A stretch of DNA of 64,000 nt from Nitzschia sp. pyKryTriq1 (lineage: Eukaryota > Bacillariophyta > Bacillariophyceae > Bacillariales > Bacillariaceae), in contig OY101117.1 in NCBI GenBank assembly GCA_956465555.1, positions 744,001 through 808,000 on the forward strand, in the 5' to 3' direction. The translations under genes were made by a program, and so were the position numbers. The notes below the pieces were generated by a model. It saw nothing but the letters and a program-made list of their open reading frames with translations. It was not told the origin of the DNA and did not search any database. Below are positions 32,195 through 42,523 of this stretch, piece after piece (the stretch's first letter is position 1; the number at the start of each line of letters is the position of its first letter).

Positions 32195-33085
32195 GATCGT
32201 CTAGATTCTGGTGATGATGAATCCAATCTTCGAGAGCAATCACTTCATCTACTAGACTATATTAAGAGGACACCGCCTTCTCTTGCTTTCCGAATAAGAA
32301 AGAGAAAGAAGAAGGAACAGATCGCATCCGGTTTCCGGTTTCAACAGTGGGAAGAATCATCCTCGCTGTTGACGCTTGACGCCCGGTCGGGCGGGCGGGT
32401 GGATAACACGACAAAAAATCGAAGGTTTGTTTCTCTATCTCCCGCCACCCCGACCCATAATGAGCGACGACTCGTCCCTCGTCATATTATGATGATGCGC
32501 CTCTCCACTCCGTCCGAGTGTTCGATGACGTATTTGAAAAGTGGCCGGCGCGAAATACTAAATAAGCCCTAGAAAGTCGACACGAATTGCGACAGACATT
32601 ATTTATTGAAAATTGGAATCACAGTAAAGCACTAAGTAAATAATTGTCTACATCATACAGTGTAGCAATATGCATTTCTACGCAAGCAAGAAGGGACATT
32701 ATTTTATTCGAGCAGGAGGTATTGTATGTAACGAGCGAAGAAGCAGGAAAACTCGTACAGGTACAGTACAGCAGTCGTACAGTTAGTAGACCATGTACTT
32801 CTACTGTACGTACTGTACCGCCGGTAAGTGTGGATAACAGCGAAAAGCGATCCTCGATCTTGTGCTTCCCGCAGGCCTGCCTCATCTTCCGCTCCTCTTT
32901 TTCTTCACATGCTGCATACTGGTACAATAGCAGAAGCGAGCAACCAACGCAGTCCATACGACCAGTTCAGACCAGTTCAGTTCGTCCACTCCTTGCTAGC
33001 TTACTGCACACACAGTCGTTCGAGTTCTCTAGAGCTACCGGTAGCGAGGAGAGACCAGAGACACGGGTATCGCCTAAAGGCGACG
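32195..33085. promoter_or_regulatory. Divergent intergenic region
   Basis: 891 bp between divergent genes. GTACAGGTACAGTACAGCAGTCGTACAG and GTACGTACTGTACCG words sit at 32756-32822; CGGTCGGGCGGGCGGG at about 32382-32397; an imperfect duplicated GACCAGTTCA at 32960-32979. The upstream reading frame of the SAP-like gene is open through part of this region, but only the ATG at 33086 has a sensible context. Confidence 0.45.
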
Positions 33086-36000
33086 ATGGCAATAATGGAT
33101 CCTCCGCCACCAAACGAAAACCTTGTGGATCACGCCGACGGTGGAAGCCATATTGGCGACAATTCAACAATCGGAAGCAAGGATGAGGAGTCGTCGTCCA
33201 CTAGAAACGATGTCAACGGCAACGGTCACAATGGCAATATCGCGACTCCTCAAGTCGCGACAATATCCAGTAACGTTGAACAAGAGTCATCGTCAACGCC
33301 ATCGCGGTCGGGCGAACTCAAACAGGCGGAGGACAGTGTTTCAGATGTTGCCGCGGACGAGCCCCAGTCGAAAGTTCAATTCACTCGTCAAACGCTCTCG
33401 GAATATCAAGCCGCGAAACAGAAAGCCAAGCAAGTGAAAATGGCCGCCATCATGAGTGACATGGCAACGCTAGAGACAGAAGCTTCGTTGATGGAACCGT
33501 CGGACAGGAATCGAAGTAGTAGCTGGCAACCTGCGTCTAGCCAAGGTCAAGGTCATTCAGACGCTTACAACAGTGTTCCGAATTTACCAACATCGCCCCA
33601 GAAACAGGTTTCCAAAACGACCGCGAAGAGAGTTCCGTCGAGTGGATCGCACTCCCCGAAATCCATAAGATTGAAGAATCGGGCCAGGGCATCAGACACT
33701 CTGTACTCTAAATCCGATCACGGGCCCTCCCGGCGGCATCAAAATCAACATCACGACCAGCATCAATCCGAAAAAGATGTCAACCTGTCATACCAGCGCC
33801 TACGTCAACAAACGTCCCGCCCAAATAGGCCGGTGAACACTCCCATGTCGGGCGAGGACGTCAAAATGGGATATGCCACCTTGCTGAGTCGCAACCACAC
33901 TGCAGGAGCCATGCCTCCGGGCCAAAGTATGGGAACAGCGAGTAGCATGACAATGTCCTGGGGCGGCGACGGCGATGACTCCAGCGACGATCTCACACTT
34001 TTGCGGGACGACGACTGTAGTGACGAGGAAGACGTGCGCGCGCGTCATCGACCCTTGAATCGGTCGGGAAATAACAATAATTCTTCTTCACAAACACCGG
34101 GTGGTGCAGTGTTCGATGAAAACGCTATCAAGACTCAATACGCTCGGATGGGCATTGCGGCTAGGCGGCCTCTATCGGGAGGAGGGGAAGGCCTTCCCTC
34201 GCAGAGCGAACACGGAACAAAGAGTACAAGAATGAATCAAAGACGACCAGCTTCTTCGCACCCATTCATAGACGACGATGATGATCCACGAGCAACCACA
34301 AATCAACTGGAGGCAGAACTGATACGAAAGTCCTTATCGATGACTAATGACGCGTCACAAGAAGCAGCACAACAGGAAACAGAAGAGGATAGACCCTGGC
34401 CGAGCGCACTTGCCTACGACCCCACTAGGCCTGGAGCCCATGGAATCCACGCTCCAGGTTCGCAGGAGACGCCAGACAGGAGGGAGGGATTTGAGCGATA
34501 TGATAGTTATTTGACCAGCCGTGATCAATATTTGGTTTCTGCGACATTGGTGGACAAAGACGACGACGACGACGACGAAGATCGCCGGAAGCTGGCCAAG
34601 GACAGGAGCGAGCGGTTTCGTTTGTTAGAAAGCCGTCAGGCAGAGTTAGAGCAACAAATCGCGGAACAGAAAAATCTGATTTTGAAACATAATGAAGAAT
34701 TGAACCGCTTGAAAAACTCTCATGGAGAAATTGTGCAGGCCGAGGTGGTAGGGGATCAATCGAATACAGAACTGGGACGTCAGATTCGACAGCGAGAATC
34801 CATCATTGCTGAAAAAGAAGCCGAGCTGAGCACGTTGATGGGAAGATCAATCCCGGGAATGGGTTTGCTGAAAAGATACGATCAAAAGAAAGAGAAGAAA
34901 AAGAAGGGAAAACTCATGAGCAAACTGAATCCATTTCGAAAAACCACCGAGACCATCCGAGAGCTTGACGAAGATAACAACAGCTTGATGTCTTCCAGCA
35001 CTCACTCGAAGAAGCAAAGCTCTCATCACAAACGGCCCTCAATTAATACATCCAGTCACGAGAGAGATGAAGACGGGTGGAGTGGCTCTTCTCGGGGCGG
35101 AAGCGGTTCTTTTCGTGGAGATATGGATGTTTCTGGTCACGACGCTAGTGAGAACAATTTACCAAGCAGAGAAGCTCTTTTATTGGAAACTAAAAAGAGA
35201 TCGGAACGATTTATCGCTCCAGAAAAACTACCGTTTGATGACCACACAATTTCCGAGCTGAAACAAACTCCCGAAGACGCAAATGTAGATATTTCCGGAT
35301 GTGTCGAACGGGGGCAAATCGTCAAGAGACTCCAAGAGGCCGGTGTGAAACCTAAGAAGAAAGGTCCTCTCAACAAGTTTTTTGGCAAATCGAAGTCACC
35401 CAAGAATAGTCTCAACAAGTCTTCCTCGCACAGTCTGAACATGTCCTCACATTCGAAAAAGACTCCAAAGAAAGAAAATAAACGAGTTGTCGATATTCCA
35501 CCAGACGACATGCCAGCCCCCATGGTAATGGAGAAACAAGATTCCTTCTATGCCCCGAAACAGATCGATGTGTTTGACGGTATCTCTATTTCCCAACTCA
35601 AAAAGATTGCGCAGGATCGAAATGTGGACGTCACCACATGCACAGACCGAACTGATTTGGTCAATGTATTGTACGCAGCGGGAATGCGGCCACAGGGTGA
35701 AGGCGATCCTCCCAAGGACCCACTGCACGCTTTCAGTATTTCAGAACTCAAGAGGCTCGCTCATGCAAACAATGTGGATATTTCATCATGCGTAGAGAAG
35801 GGCCAAATCATCGGAGCTCTCAATGTCGCTGGTGTGCGGGCACCTAAGAAAGGATCGGCGACATCCAGCGGCGGAGTATCTTGGGAAAAACTGTCCATTT
35901 CGGAACTGAAAAAAATTGCTCGCCAAAAAAACGTTGACGTGTCCATGTGCGTGGAAAAGACGGAAATCATTTCTAAATTGCGTAGGGCTGGCGTCCCCCC

Positions 36001-36328
36001 TTCCCCGTCCAATGTGAAAAAGGCTGCCCCTAGACTCTCAAGAGGCGAGCTAGCAGAATGGCGACCAGCTCAGTTGCAGATACTAGCCATCCATATAGGC
36101 GCCACGTCGTCTGGAAGTGCGGGCTCGGGAGACCTCTTGTCCAAGATCATACATGTTGCCAACGAAGAAAAAAAGAAGCTTCGCGCTCCCATCCGGGCGA
36201 TTGCATCTCTTGGCCCCGCCCCACTCGGAAAACTTCGGAATTTCGCCAAAGAAAAGCGTGTGGATATATCAGGATGCGTCGAAAAGGATGAGATGCTTCA
36301 GCGTATTGTTCAAAAGTATGTCCGGTAG
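33086..36328 (+). CDS. Large protein with coiled coil and C-terminal SAP-like repeats
   Basis: 1080 residues from ATG 33086 (MAIMDPPPPNENL). The open frame begins at 32828, but the extra 86 residues look like translated leader. Residues 1-500 are Ser/Asn/Gly-rich and disordered, with repeated SEDVKMGYATLLSR-like and DENAIKTQYARMG-like elements. A coiled coil follows at about 502-546 (ESRQAELEQQIAEQKN). A Lys-rich stretch (KKEKKKKGKLMSKLNPFRK) comes next. The C-terminal third holds at least five helix-turn-helix units of about 38 residues at about 715, 829, 880, 932 and 1044, each built as (I/L)SxLKxxAxxxxVDxSxCVEKxxIxxxLxxAG. This resembles SAP/MANF-C-terminal-like motifs. These units could bind nucleic acid or protein. 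No enzyme domain is seen. Confidence 0.75.
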   Translation: MAIMDPPPPNENLVDHADGGSHIGDNSTIGSKDEESSSTRNDVNGNGHNGNIATPQVATISSNVEQESSSTPSRSGELKQAEDSVSDVAADEPQSKVQFTRQTLSEYQAAKQKAKQVKMAAIMSDMATLETEASLMEPSDRNRSSSWQPASSQGQGHSDAYNSVPNLPTSPQKQVSKTTAKRVPSSGSHSPKSIRLKNRARASDTLYSKSDHGPSRRHQNQHHDQHQSEKDVNLSYQRLRQQTSRPNRPVNTPMSGEDVKMGYATLLSRNHTAGAMPPGQSMGTASSMTMSWGGDGDDSSDDLTLLRDDDCSDEEDVRARHRPLNRSGNNNNSSSQTPGGAVFDENAIKTQYARMGIAARRPLSGGGEGLPSQSEHGTKSTRMNQRRPASSHPFIDDDDDPRATTNQLEAELIRKSLSMTNDASQEAAQQETEEDRPWPSALAYDPTRPGAHGIHAPGSQETPDRREGFERYDSYLTSRDQYLVSATLVDKDDDDDDEDRRKLAKDRSERFRLLESRQAELEQQIAEQKNLILKHNEELNRLKNSHGEIVQAEVVGDQSNTELGRQIRQRESIIAEKEAELSTLMGRSIPGMGLLKRYDQKKEKKKKGKLMSKLNPFRKTTETIRELDEDNNSLMSSSTHSKKQSSHHKRPSINTSSHERDEDGWSGSSRGGSGSFRGDMDVSGHDASENNLPSREALLLETKKRSERFIAPEKLPFDDHTISELKQTPEDANVDISGCVERGQIVKRLQEAGVKPKKKGPLNKFFGKSKSPKNSLNKSSSHSLNMSSHSKKTPKKENKRVVDIPPDDMPAPMVMEKQDSFYAPKQIDVFDGISISQLKKIAQDRNVDVTTCTDRTDLVNVLYAAGMRPQGEGDPPKDPLHAFSISELKRLAHANNVDISSCVEKGQIIGALNVAGVRAPKKGSATSSGGVSWEKLSISELKKIARQKNVDVSMCVEKTEIISKLRRAGVPPSPSNVKKAAPRLSRGELAEWRPAQLQILAIHIGATSSGSAGSGDLLSKIIHVANEEKKKLRAPIRAIASLGPAPLGKLRNFAKEKRVDISGCVEKDEMLQRIVQKYVR

Positions 36329-36991
36329 ATTCAGACTTCCAATACGAGTACTAACTCGCTACGCTACTACGAGTAGACGATACTACGTGGATACTGGAAC
36401 TGCTGTCGGAAGAACCAATCACCGTCATCCATCTTGGCGCGTGCATTAGCAAAAAGTTTTAAGACATAGATAGATTGCGTCACGATGACACTTTAGCGTA
36501 CCGGTACTGATACCTACTTCTTGGAGGCATCCCAGACAAAAGTTGAGAGGGGATGGCACATGAAGGGAACAAAATTTCTATTCTCTACCGGTAGAATACT
36601 ATTAGAGCTCTACTACTAGTAGTAGAGTAGAGTAGAGTGTGATGTACAGTACTCGTACACGAGGAGGAGTGAGATGCTTCATTGGCTCAAGCGGTGTCGG
36701 CTTCGTACGAATGAATAGTAGACACAGACATAACCTTTTTCGACCCATTCGACCTTATTGATTCGTCGGATCAACGAAATATCGCCATGCGCTATGCGCT
36801 ACAGTATGGGTGATCGCAGCCATCAGTTTTTTTTGTCGCTTCGAACGAAAGGGCTTCGGACCTTGTACTTCATTCGAACATCGAAAGCATCACGTCTCTT
36901 CTTTTACTTTACTACTCTTGGTTATCATGATCACAAACTCGACGGATTGGAACGCAAACTCTACTGTGGAGTCTCAGACAATGGATCGATA
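36329..36991. other. Intergenic upstream of TRM5
   Basis: 663 bp with ACCGGTAGAATAC and CTACTACTAGTAGTAGAGTAGAGTAGAG microsatellite at about 36585-36638. The TRM5 frame is open from 36758, but the upstream residues are not TRM5-like. Confidence 0.5.
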
Positions 36992-38656
36992 ATGACTGCC
37001 CTCTTCTTTCGTATACTCTCCGTCATGTCATTATCTTTCGTGGTTCAAATGCTGCAGACTCCGCAACGGACGTTCGGCTGGTCGCTTCGTCGGCAGAGAA
37101 TGATGCCGTTGTCCTTCTCAACGTCAGCACCATCGGCACAGTTAGCTCGGTCGGCCATCCTGCAACTAAAGAGCAAACCCGACGACTCTCACCACCAAGA
37201 ATTCTCCACTAGCTCAAAAGTCGAGCTGACAGCCGAACAACAAGATCTTCTAAAGAATTGGAGAGATCATCCTGCCATCAACCCAACGTTGGTCTTCCCG
37301 ACATTGCTGGTTTCCTCGGAACATTTACAGCGATGGATTCAGGATCCTCGACTTCAGCCCTACCTAGCAAAACCTTCCAACTGGGATTTCTTACAACATA
37401 TTCACCCGCGATTGAAACAAGTTCAAGACTACAACGACACCCACAAGCTGCTGCTCCTCCTCCAAAATGAAAACAACGACAATGTGTTTGACGACAACAA
37501 AGCTGACATATCTCTGGATTTACTTCAAAAAAATACAAAGGAGAACGGCTTGCCTTTAGATTTTGGTCCTGATCTAGAGATTCAAATATCTTTTCGACAG
37601 CTGTCGTTTGGCTACATTTTGAGTCAACTGCTACCTGTCGCAGCACCTTCGGCCTACGAACAAATTGGCCATGTGGCCCATTTCAACCTGAAACCACAGC
37701 ACAGTCCGTATGGAGAGCTCATCGGACAGGTCCTACGTGAGACAAACCCGAGTATTGATACAGTGGTGAGCAAGATTGGAGAAGTCAAGGGAGATTTTCG
37801 AACGTACGACCTGGAGGTGTTGGCAGGGCCGGCCAATTTTGAAACTACCGTCATTGAGCACGGAGTACCGATTCGACTGAATGTCGCCGACTGCTATTGG
37901 TGTACTAGGCTATCAGGGGAACGCCAAGAGCTTATTCAAGATATTGAGCTATCCGTAACGAAAACGAAAAAGAAAGATTTGGTGGTTGCCGATGTCTTTT
38001 GTGGTGTCGGGGCAGTCTGCTTGCTACTAGCGAAAAACAATCCGAACTGTACGATTCTAGCCAATGACTGGAACCCAACAGCCATCAAATACTTCAGAGA
38101 GTCCATCACACAGAATGGTTTGGACGCAACAAAACAGTTCCAGCTTTCATGCGGGGATACGTACGACTATTTGATTGAACTCGGAACGGATGATCGGCCA
38201 CCAGAATTGATCCCCGACCATGTATTGATGAACTATCCGCTGGAAGCGCCGACGTTTCTTGGAGCTCTGAGATGGTGGTCAACCAGGTCAGTGTCCCAAA
38301 AATTTAAACAGACGTGCCGCTATCCGAGATTCCACGTGTACACATTCGCTCGGTCCTCGAGCAAGGGCCGGGACGACGACGAGGAAGTTGCCGTCGATCT
38401 TATCGCCGACGAGCTTTTGCCGATGATGGATACCGCCGGCGAGACTATTTCGCATGATGGAATGGAAGAAAATAGCAGTGGCAAGGCGGAGGAGGAGACG
38501 TCGACCTTCCACCGCCGACAAGAGCTAGACGAAGATTTCGATACTCAAATACAGACCCGCTTGGTCAGAGACGTGGCTCCCAACAAAGTAGTTGTGTGTG
38601 TCAGCTTCTCTGTAACGCCCAAGCTGATTAGATACATGCAAGGAGACTACTCTTAG
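36992..38656 (+). CDS. TRM5: tRNA (guanine37-N1)-methyltransferase
   Basis: 554 residues from ATG 36992. Trm5/TYW2-family enzymes methylate N1 of G37 next to the anticodon, preventing frameshifting. Diagnostic parts are the D2 region (FRQLSFGYILSQLLP, IGHVAHFNLKPQHSPYGELI, VVSKIGEVKGDFRTYDLEVL), DCYWCTRLSGERQELI, the SAM-binding loop VVADVFCGVGAVCLLLAKN (about 332-350) with ILANDWNPTAIKYF, and HVLMNYPLEAPTFLGAL in place of the usual MNLPxxAxxFL. An insertion of acidic residues lies before the last strand (VVVCVSFSVTPKLIRYM). The N-terminus (basic, Met/Ser/Phe-rich, SLRRQRMMPLSFSTSAPS) looks like a mitochondrial presequence; dual mitochondrial/nuclear location is known for Trm5. Several in-frame Mets make the exact start uncertain. 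Confidence 0.92.
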   Translation: MTALFFRILSVMSLSFVVQMLQTPQRTFGWSLRRQRMMPLSFSTSAPSAQLARSAILQLKSKPDDSHHQEFSTSSKVELTAEQQDLLKNWRDHPAINPTLVFPTLLVSSEHLQRWIQDPRLQPYLAKPSNWDFLQHIHPRLKQVQDYNDTHKLLLLLQNENNDNVFDDNKADISLDLLQKNTKENGLPLDFGPDLEIQISFRQLSFGYILSQLLPVAAPSAYEQIGHVAHFNLKPQHSPYGELIGQVLRETNPSIDTVVSKIGEVKGDFRTYDLEVLAGPANFETTVIEHGVPIRLNVADCYWCTRLSGERQELIQDIELSVTKTKKKDLVVADVFCGVGAVCLLLAKNNPNCTILANDWNPTAIKYFRESITQNGLDATKQFQLSCGDTYDYLIELGTDDRPPELIPDHVLMNYPLEAPTFLGALRWWSTRSVSQKFKQTCRYPRFHVYTFARSSSKGRDDDEEVAVDLIADELLPMMDTAGETISHDGMEENSSGKAEEETSTFHRRQELDEDFDTQIQTRLVRDVAPNKVVVCVSFSVTPKLIRYMQGDYS

Positions 38657-39886
38657 TGTATCATCAGCAATGGTGCGCGCGGCTCCCATAGGGCCATACA
38701 TGAACAAGAACGAAGAAACGAATTTGGAAGACTCCTGTCGGTGACGTCTATGCTAGACCTAACTATACGACGCATGGTGTACCATCCGATCGAACTACAA
38801 CGACGAGACGGAATCGGACAATGGGACGCTATTTTCTGAAATCAAAGTCTCCTTGTAGCGCCTTTCGTATAGAGAGGACCTGGAAGCATTCTGCCAACAT
38901 CTCCACTCTATAACTGCAGGTCGATTATTAGAAAGCAGCAACAACAAGGAAGACACATTTCTGCAACTCTAATCTTAGGAGGGACGACGATTGCCAGTAC
39001 GTTTAAAAATGAGAGTTACTACATGTAGTTTGTCGCCATACTACTAGAGCGGACTTGAATCATTTCGTGGCTTGACAATTTGGCATCGAGAATTTCGGGC
39101 TTTTATCACGGTGTATCGCAAGGAAACACAAATCCTTTTATTTTTCCGTCAAAATTGGTGCGACTCGAACTACCTTCTTGTCGCACTGGGCTACAAGGAG
39201 CTCTTCAAAGTAAAAAGAAAAACCTTTCACGCACATGGCCGACTGGTTTCTCCTTGATACTACTTCGAAGAGAAACTTCTAGATTTCTGTCAGAAGCTAA
39301 CAAAGTGTGGGAGAGCTTGCTCTCCACTTTGCTTCTCTTGGCTGCATTATTCTTGATCTTGTTCTGTCTTTCGGATCTTGGGAAGGCGGGTTAGCAGGAA
39401 TAAACTAGCGTACATTCCAAAACACATGAATATCGTGAGATGTACGACTAACATGAGTACGCGCGCACGAATGCGCGACATACGACAATATTCATGTCGC
39501 AATTCGAGCAAGCCGGCCAAACGAGCTCAATGCGCGTAATCGCCTAGAATGCCGACGAACTTGACCTCTGAAGATCTTCCTTTGTTGATGACGAGACAAT
39601 CGATAGAAAAGAGGAAACCTTCACCTCCTCTCGTCCAATGAAACGATTACAAGAAGGTAAACGTACGCATTGAAACAGTCAGAGTAGTAGAAAGAAATGA
39701 GGTGGTGGACAAACCACATCGACGAAAACGAACTACTGTCTCATGTTCAGAATAATGACAAAGCATAGCCAGGGGGCCAGGGGGTTAGTTTACATACAGT
39801 AGCGCTAAAGTAGTATTCTTGTGTACATATTCGTAGTTCATACGTGTCATTATCATTTTAAAATGACAGTTATTAGTGGGTTTTCT

Positions 39887-40393
39887 GCAGTATCCTTACG
39901 GAACTGCCACGTGGTCATCACCAATGTGGATGCACATGATCATTTGGAGCAGGATCTCTTGCTTTTCATTCTTGAGATATGTTTCTTAATCTACCTCTAC
40001 AGGCAAGCTTTGAAGCAATAAGACAACAACGACAACTACTCATTGACGAGAACCTACGAAGACAGAATCTGAAACGATGACACTACGATTATCAGATTGA
40101 CCAGGAAGTACTAGTCAAGGATGAGGGCGGTCAAAAACTAGATTCACCAACAAAGGGACCATTCCGCATGGTACAAGTTCATGCGAATGGAACACTTACT
40201 ATTCGGAGAGCTCCCAACGTTACGGAGCGATATCACTGCGTCGAGTCTTTCCCTTTCGCCAGTAATGAAAGGTTTTCTCGCACGCCAATACTATTATCGG
40301 ATCTTTTATGGGACTAAGATCCTCGAGGGGAAGAGTGCAGTATCCTTACGGAACTGCCACGTCATCAATGTGGATGCACATGATCATTTGGAG
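39887..40393. repeat. Direct duplicate pair flanking retroelement fragment
   Basis: Copy A (39887-39949) and copy B (40337-40393) share GCAGTATCCTTACGGAACTG... through ...CACATGATCATTTGGAG. Copy A carries 6 extra bases. They lie either side of the integrase fragment, as expected if it inserted into, or was duplicated with, this segment. Confidence 0.8.
39998..40275 (+). pseudogene. Ty3/gypsy integrase C-terminal fragment (broken)
   Basis: One plus-strand frame reads QASFEAIRQQRQLLIDENL, then an in-frame TGA near 40076, then HYDYQIDQEVLVKDE, KLDSPTKGPF, VQVHANGTLTIRRAP and NVTERYHCVESFPF. This is the GPF/Y-type C-terminal end of Ty3/gypsy integrases, where a YDYxxGDxVLVK motif is followed by GPFxIxxVHxNGTVTI. 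Only about 90 codons survive, with one stop and no LTR, RT or RNase H nearby. It is an old retrotransposon remnant, not a gene. Confidence 0.75.
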
Positions 40394-40599
40394 TATATCA
40401 TATACGGATTCTACATTAATATAGAGAGCCGGCATGGCCTCCCTTTGGCGAGCCCTGCCGGCCTTCAGGATGATCGTTTGATGGTCACAATGATAGAATC
40501 ACTTTAATTGAAAACTACTGTTCTTCTAGAATACGTCATTTTCCACCCAATCGTAATGTTGGAAATAAAGTACAGACGCAAAAGTGCGTACGAGTACCG

Positions 40600-40805
40600 G
40601 CGGTGGTTGCGTGTGTACTCTACTTGTACAGTACTGTGCCGGTACAGTACTTGTACAGTACCTGGTACAGTACCAGCCAGTACCAAAAGAGAAGCATCCT
40701 TCTTGTGTACCGGTACGTACGGTACTGTGCCCCAGTACAGGTACCGTACCTGTACGTACCTGTATGAGTGCTTCCGGTACCAGTACCAGTACCGGTACGA
40801 GTAGA
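40600..40805. repeat. Dense cluster of GTAC/ACCGGT palindromic words
   Basis: About 200 bp composed largely of GTACAGTAC, GTACCGGTAC, GGTACAGTACC and GTACGTAC-type overlapping palindromes. Similar but shorter clusters mark many gene flanks in the window, e.g. 13618-13655, 17360-17385, 23810-23840 and 60100-60150. It may form hairpins or serve as binding sites. Function unknown. Confidence 0.7.
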
Positions 40806-41055
40806 AGGATGGAGGAGTCTTTTTCCCTTTCAAGAAGAAAAATAATAATAACTCCGTGTTCATAATGACCGTGCTCGAGTACTTTTAACTTCAGTAGTTT
40901 TCTGACGTGGATCAGACGTGGAATCAGATGATAACGTTCCCTAATTTATAAATAATCCTGTACCGGGTCAGAACGGCGAGGAATCATTCCGATCACGGAA
41001 AACCCGTACCCCATTTCGATTTTCCAGCTGCTACTAGTAGTACCGGTACAGTAGG

Positions 41056-41098
41056 GCAGGCAGGCGGCATCAGCAGGCGGCATCAGCAGGCGGCATCA
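41056..41098. repeat. 13-bp tandem repeat (AGGCGGCATCAGC), three copies
   Basis: Three consecutive near-identical units just upstream of the 195-residue protein gene, followed by related GGCGG words. Confidence 0.75.
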
Positions 41099-41237
41099 TA
41101 AAGGCGGCGAACACGACTACTGCGCCAATACAGTACACGTACTGTACCGGTACGAGGTACGTGTAAAAAGGTGAAACTGTTGTTGTGATACTTCTATCAT
41201 CATTATTTTAACTTCCTCTTTATCCTGTGTGTATCAT

Positions 41238-41238
<1 letters not shown>

Positions 41239-41269
<31 letters not shown>

Positions 41270-41270
41270 A
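41239..41270. repeat. (TTGA)n microsatellite
   Basis: About seven tandem TTGA units about 40 bp upstream of the start codon at 41308, so probably in the 5' UTR. A similar run lies upstream of the Fic-RING gene at about 24210-24241. Confidence 0.85.
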
Positions 41271-41307
41271 AATCAACAGGCTCGAGATCAAGTTATCCAA
41301 AATCACA

Positions 41308-41895
41308 ATGCCTCCCATGTCTTCCATCAGTAGGGACGTCGCGACGTCACAGTCTTCATCACGGCTAGGAGTAGTGCCGTCGCCGGTGAAAAGCCTCGAA
41401 AAGCGAGCTAGTAGCGTCGATTCTCGTCGCGAAGCAGTTAGCAGTGGTCACCGACATAGGAGACGAAAGAGTGTTAACGTTACATTCTCGCCAACAGATG
41501 AACTACAAGAGATTCCTCATATTAATGATCTTTCGGACGAAGAAGTCGCAGATGTATGGATGACACGAGAAGAACTTCAAGCGATCAGACGGCAATGCGC
41601 AACCATAGTCAAGTTCATGGACATGGACTCTGCAGTCAAACACGGCGTGTGCTTGAGAGGGCTCGAACAGAACACACCCAGCTATGTTGCGGTACAGGTT
41701 GAAATTCGGCAGCAACTTTACGACGCTGTCTACGCCATTCAAGAGTTTCAACTAACGACTGGAATGGTGGTCATGGATTTGCTTGCCGAAACGTGTCAGA
41801 AGTTTTCTTACGAATCGGTGCAGCAGGCTCATGTTGTGGGACTCAACGACGCTATGTATGTGCAATCTACGCTGGATGTCGCCACTTCTAGATAG
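41308..41895 (+). CDS. Small protein of an uncharacterised diatom-type family
   Basis: 195 residues, one exon. A Ser/Arg-rich start (SSISRDVATSQSSSRLG) is followed by a conserved-looking core: VNVTFSPTDELQEIPHI, DLSDEEVADVWMTREELQ, IRRQCATIVKF, HGVCLRGLEQNTP, and a C-terminal helix ending SVQQAHVVGLNDA. The arrangement V(W/Y)xTxEExxxI ... CxRGLExxT is one I associate with a large uncharacterised stramenopile/diatom family, but no biochemical role is known to me. No targeting signal or membrane segment was seen. Confidence 0.75.
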   Translation: MPPMSSISRDVATSQSSSRLGVVPSPVKSLEKRASSVDSRREAVSSGHRHRRRKSVNVTFSPTDELQEIPHINDLSDEEVADVWMTREELQAIRRQCATIVKFMDMDSAVKHGVCLRGLEQNTPSYVAVQVEIRQQLYDAVYAIQEFQLTTGMVVMDLLAETCQKFSYESVQQAHVVGLNDAMYVQSTLDVATSR

Positions 41896-42523
41896 AGAGG
41901 ATAATGATTAACAAATCAACAGATTTTTGCATAGAAATATCGCTCATGTAGAGAAGGTCTCTCTCCTACTAGAAGAGACGAGTCATCAGGTCAGAGTTTT
42001 GCATCTTTGGACGGCACCATGTAGCCATGTATCAACATGAGGATGAATACGGAATACGAGTTATAATAATAACATGAACTCCATTTCCAAAAGAAGTTCT
42101 TGTCTACCGGTTGGGACCTGTGTACGACTGTGCGTTCTGGGTGGGTGGGTGGGAGAAGGCTGAAATACTGGTAACTTTGGCACAAGGGGCTCTATAGCTA
42201 ATAGACTATAGAAGATGCTAACGCAGATGTAAATCCTACCCTACTGAAATGCTAGCGGGAGGTTTGGGATCTTTCGTCCTAGTAAAGTTGAACGAAAAAT
42301 ACCCTTCTAGTAGTAACTAGAGGACGACTCTCTTTTCTTCGAAGATAGATGCAAAAGAAACGCACCGCTACCGTTCAGTGTTTGAAGACGAGACAGACAG
42401 ACGGTCTCGACTTGGTAGCAGCCGCTAGTAACTTTGGACCAAGGCGAGTATTCGAGAAGTGTTTCAAAGTAGACCACTGGAAGATTTCAACAACGGTATC
42501 GAATCGTCATCGGTCTCCATCGA
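41896..42523. other. Intergenic, convergent 3' flanks
   Basis: 628 bp between the converging 195-residue protein gene and cyclophilin-like gene 1. It contains CTACTAGAAGAGACGAG near 41967 (also found near 60241) and a GGGTGGGTGGGTGGG run near 42139. No gene was seen. Confidence 0.5.

Larger units (their letters stand above)
38657..41307. other. 2.6-kb gene-poor region with retroelement debris and palindromic words
   Basis: No intact gene. It holds the Ty3/gypsy fragment and its flanking duplicate, a dense GTAC-palindrome cluster (40600-40805), a 13-bp tandem repeat (about 41056-41098) and a TTGA microsatellite (about 41239-41270), all listed separately. ORFs around 39080-39400 show no recognisable family. 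Confidence 0.6.

Noticed and set aside
30699-32572. Several long plus-strand ORFs antisense to the acidic repeat protein
   Set aside because: They follow from the low-complexity codon pattern of the minus-strand gene.
32828-33085. 86-codon N-terminal extension of the SAP-like protein
   Set aside because: Cys/His/Arg-rich leader-like composition, and it is part of a divergent promoter region; the Met at 33086 gives a plausible soluble N-terminus.
39158-39186. Possible tRNA because of a GACTCGAAC word
   Set aside because: Only a 7-bp hairpin (GTGCGAC/GTCGCAC) can form; no T-arm, anticodon arm or acceptor stem fits.
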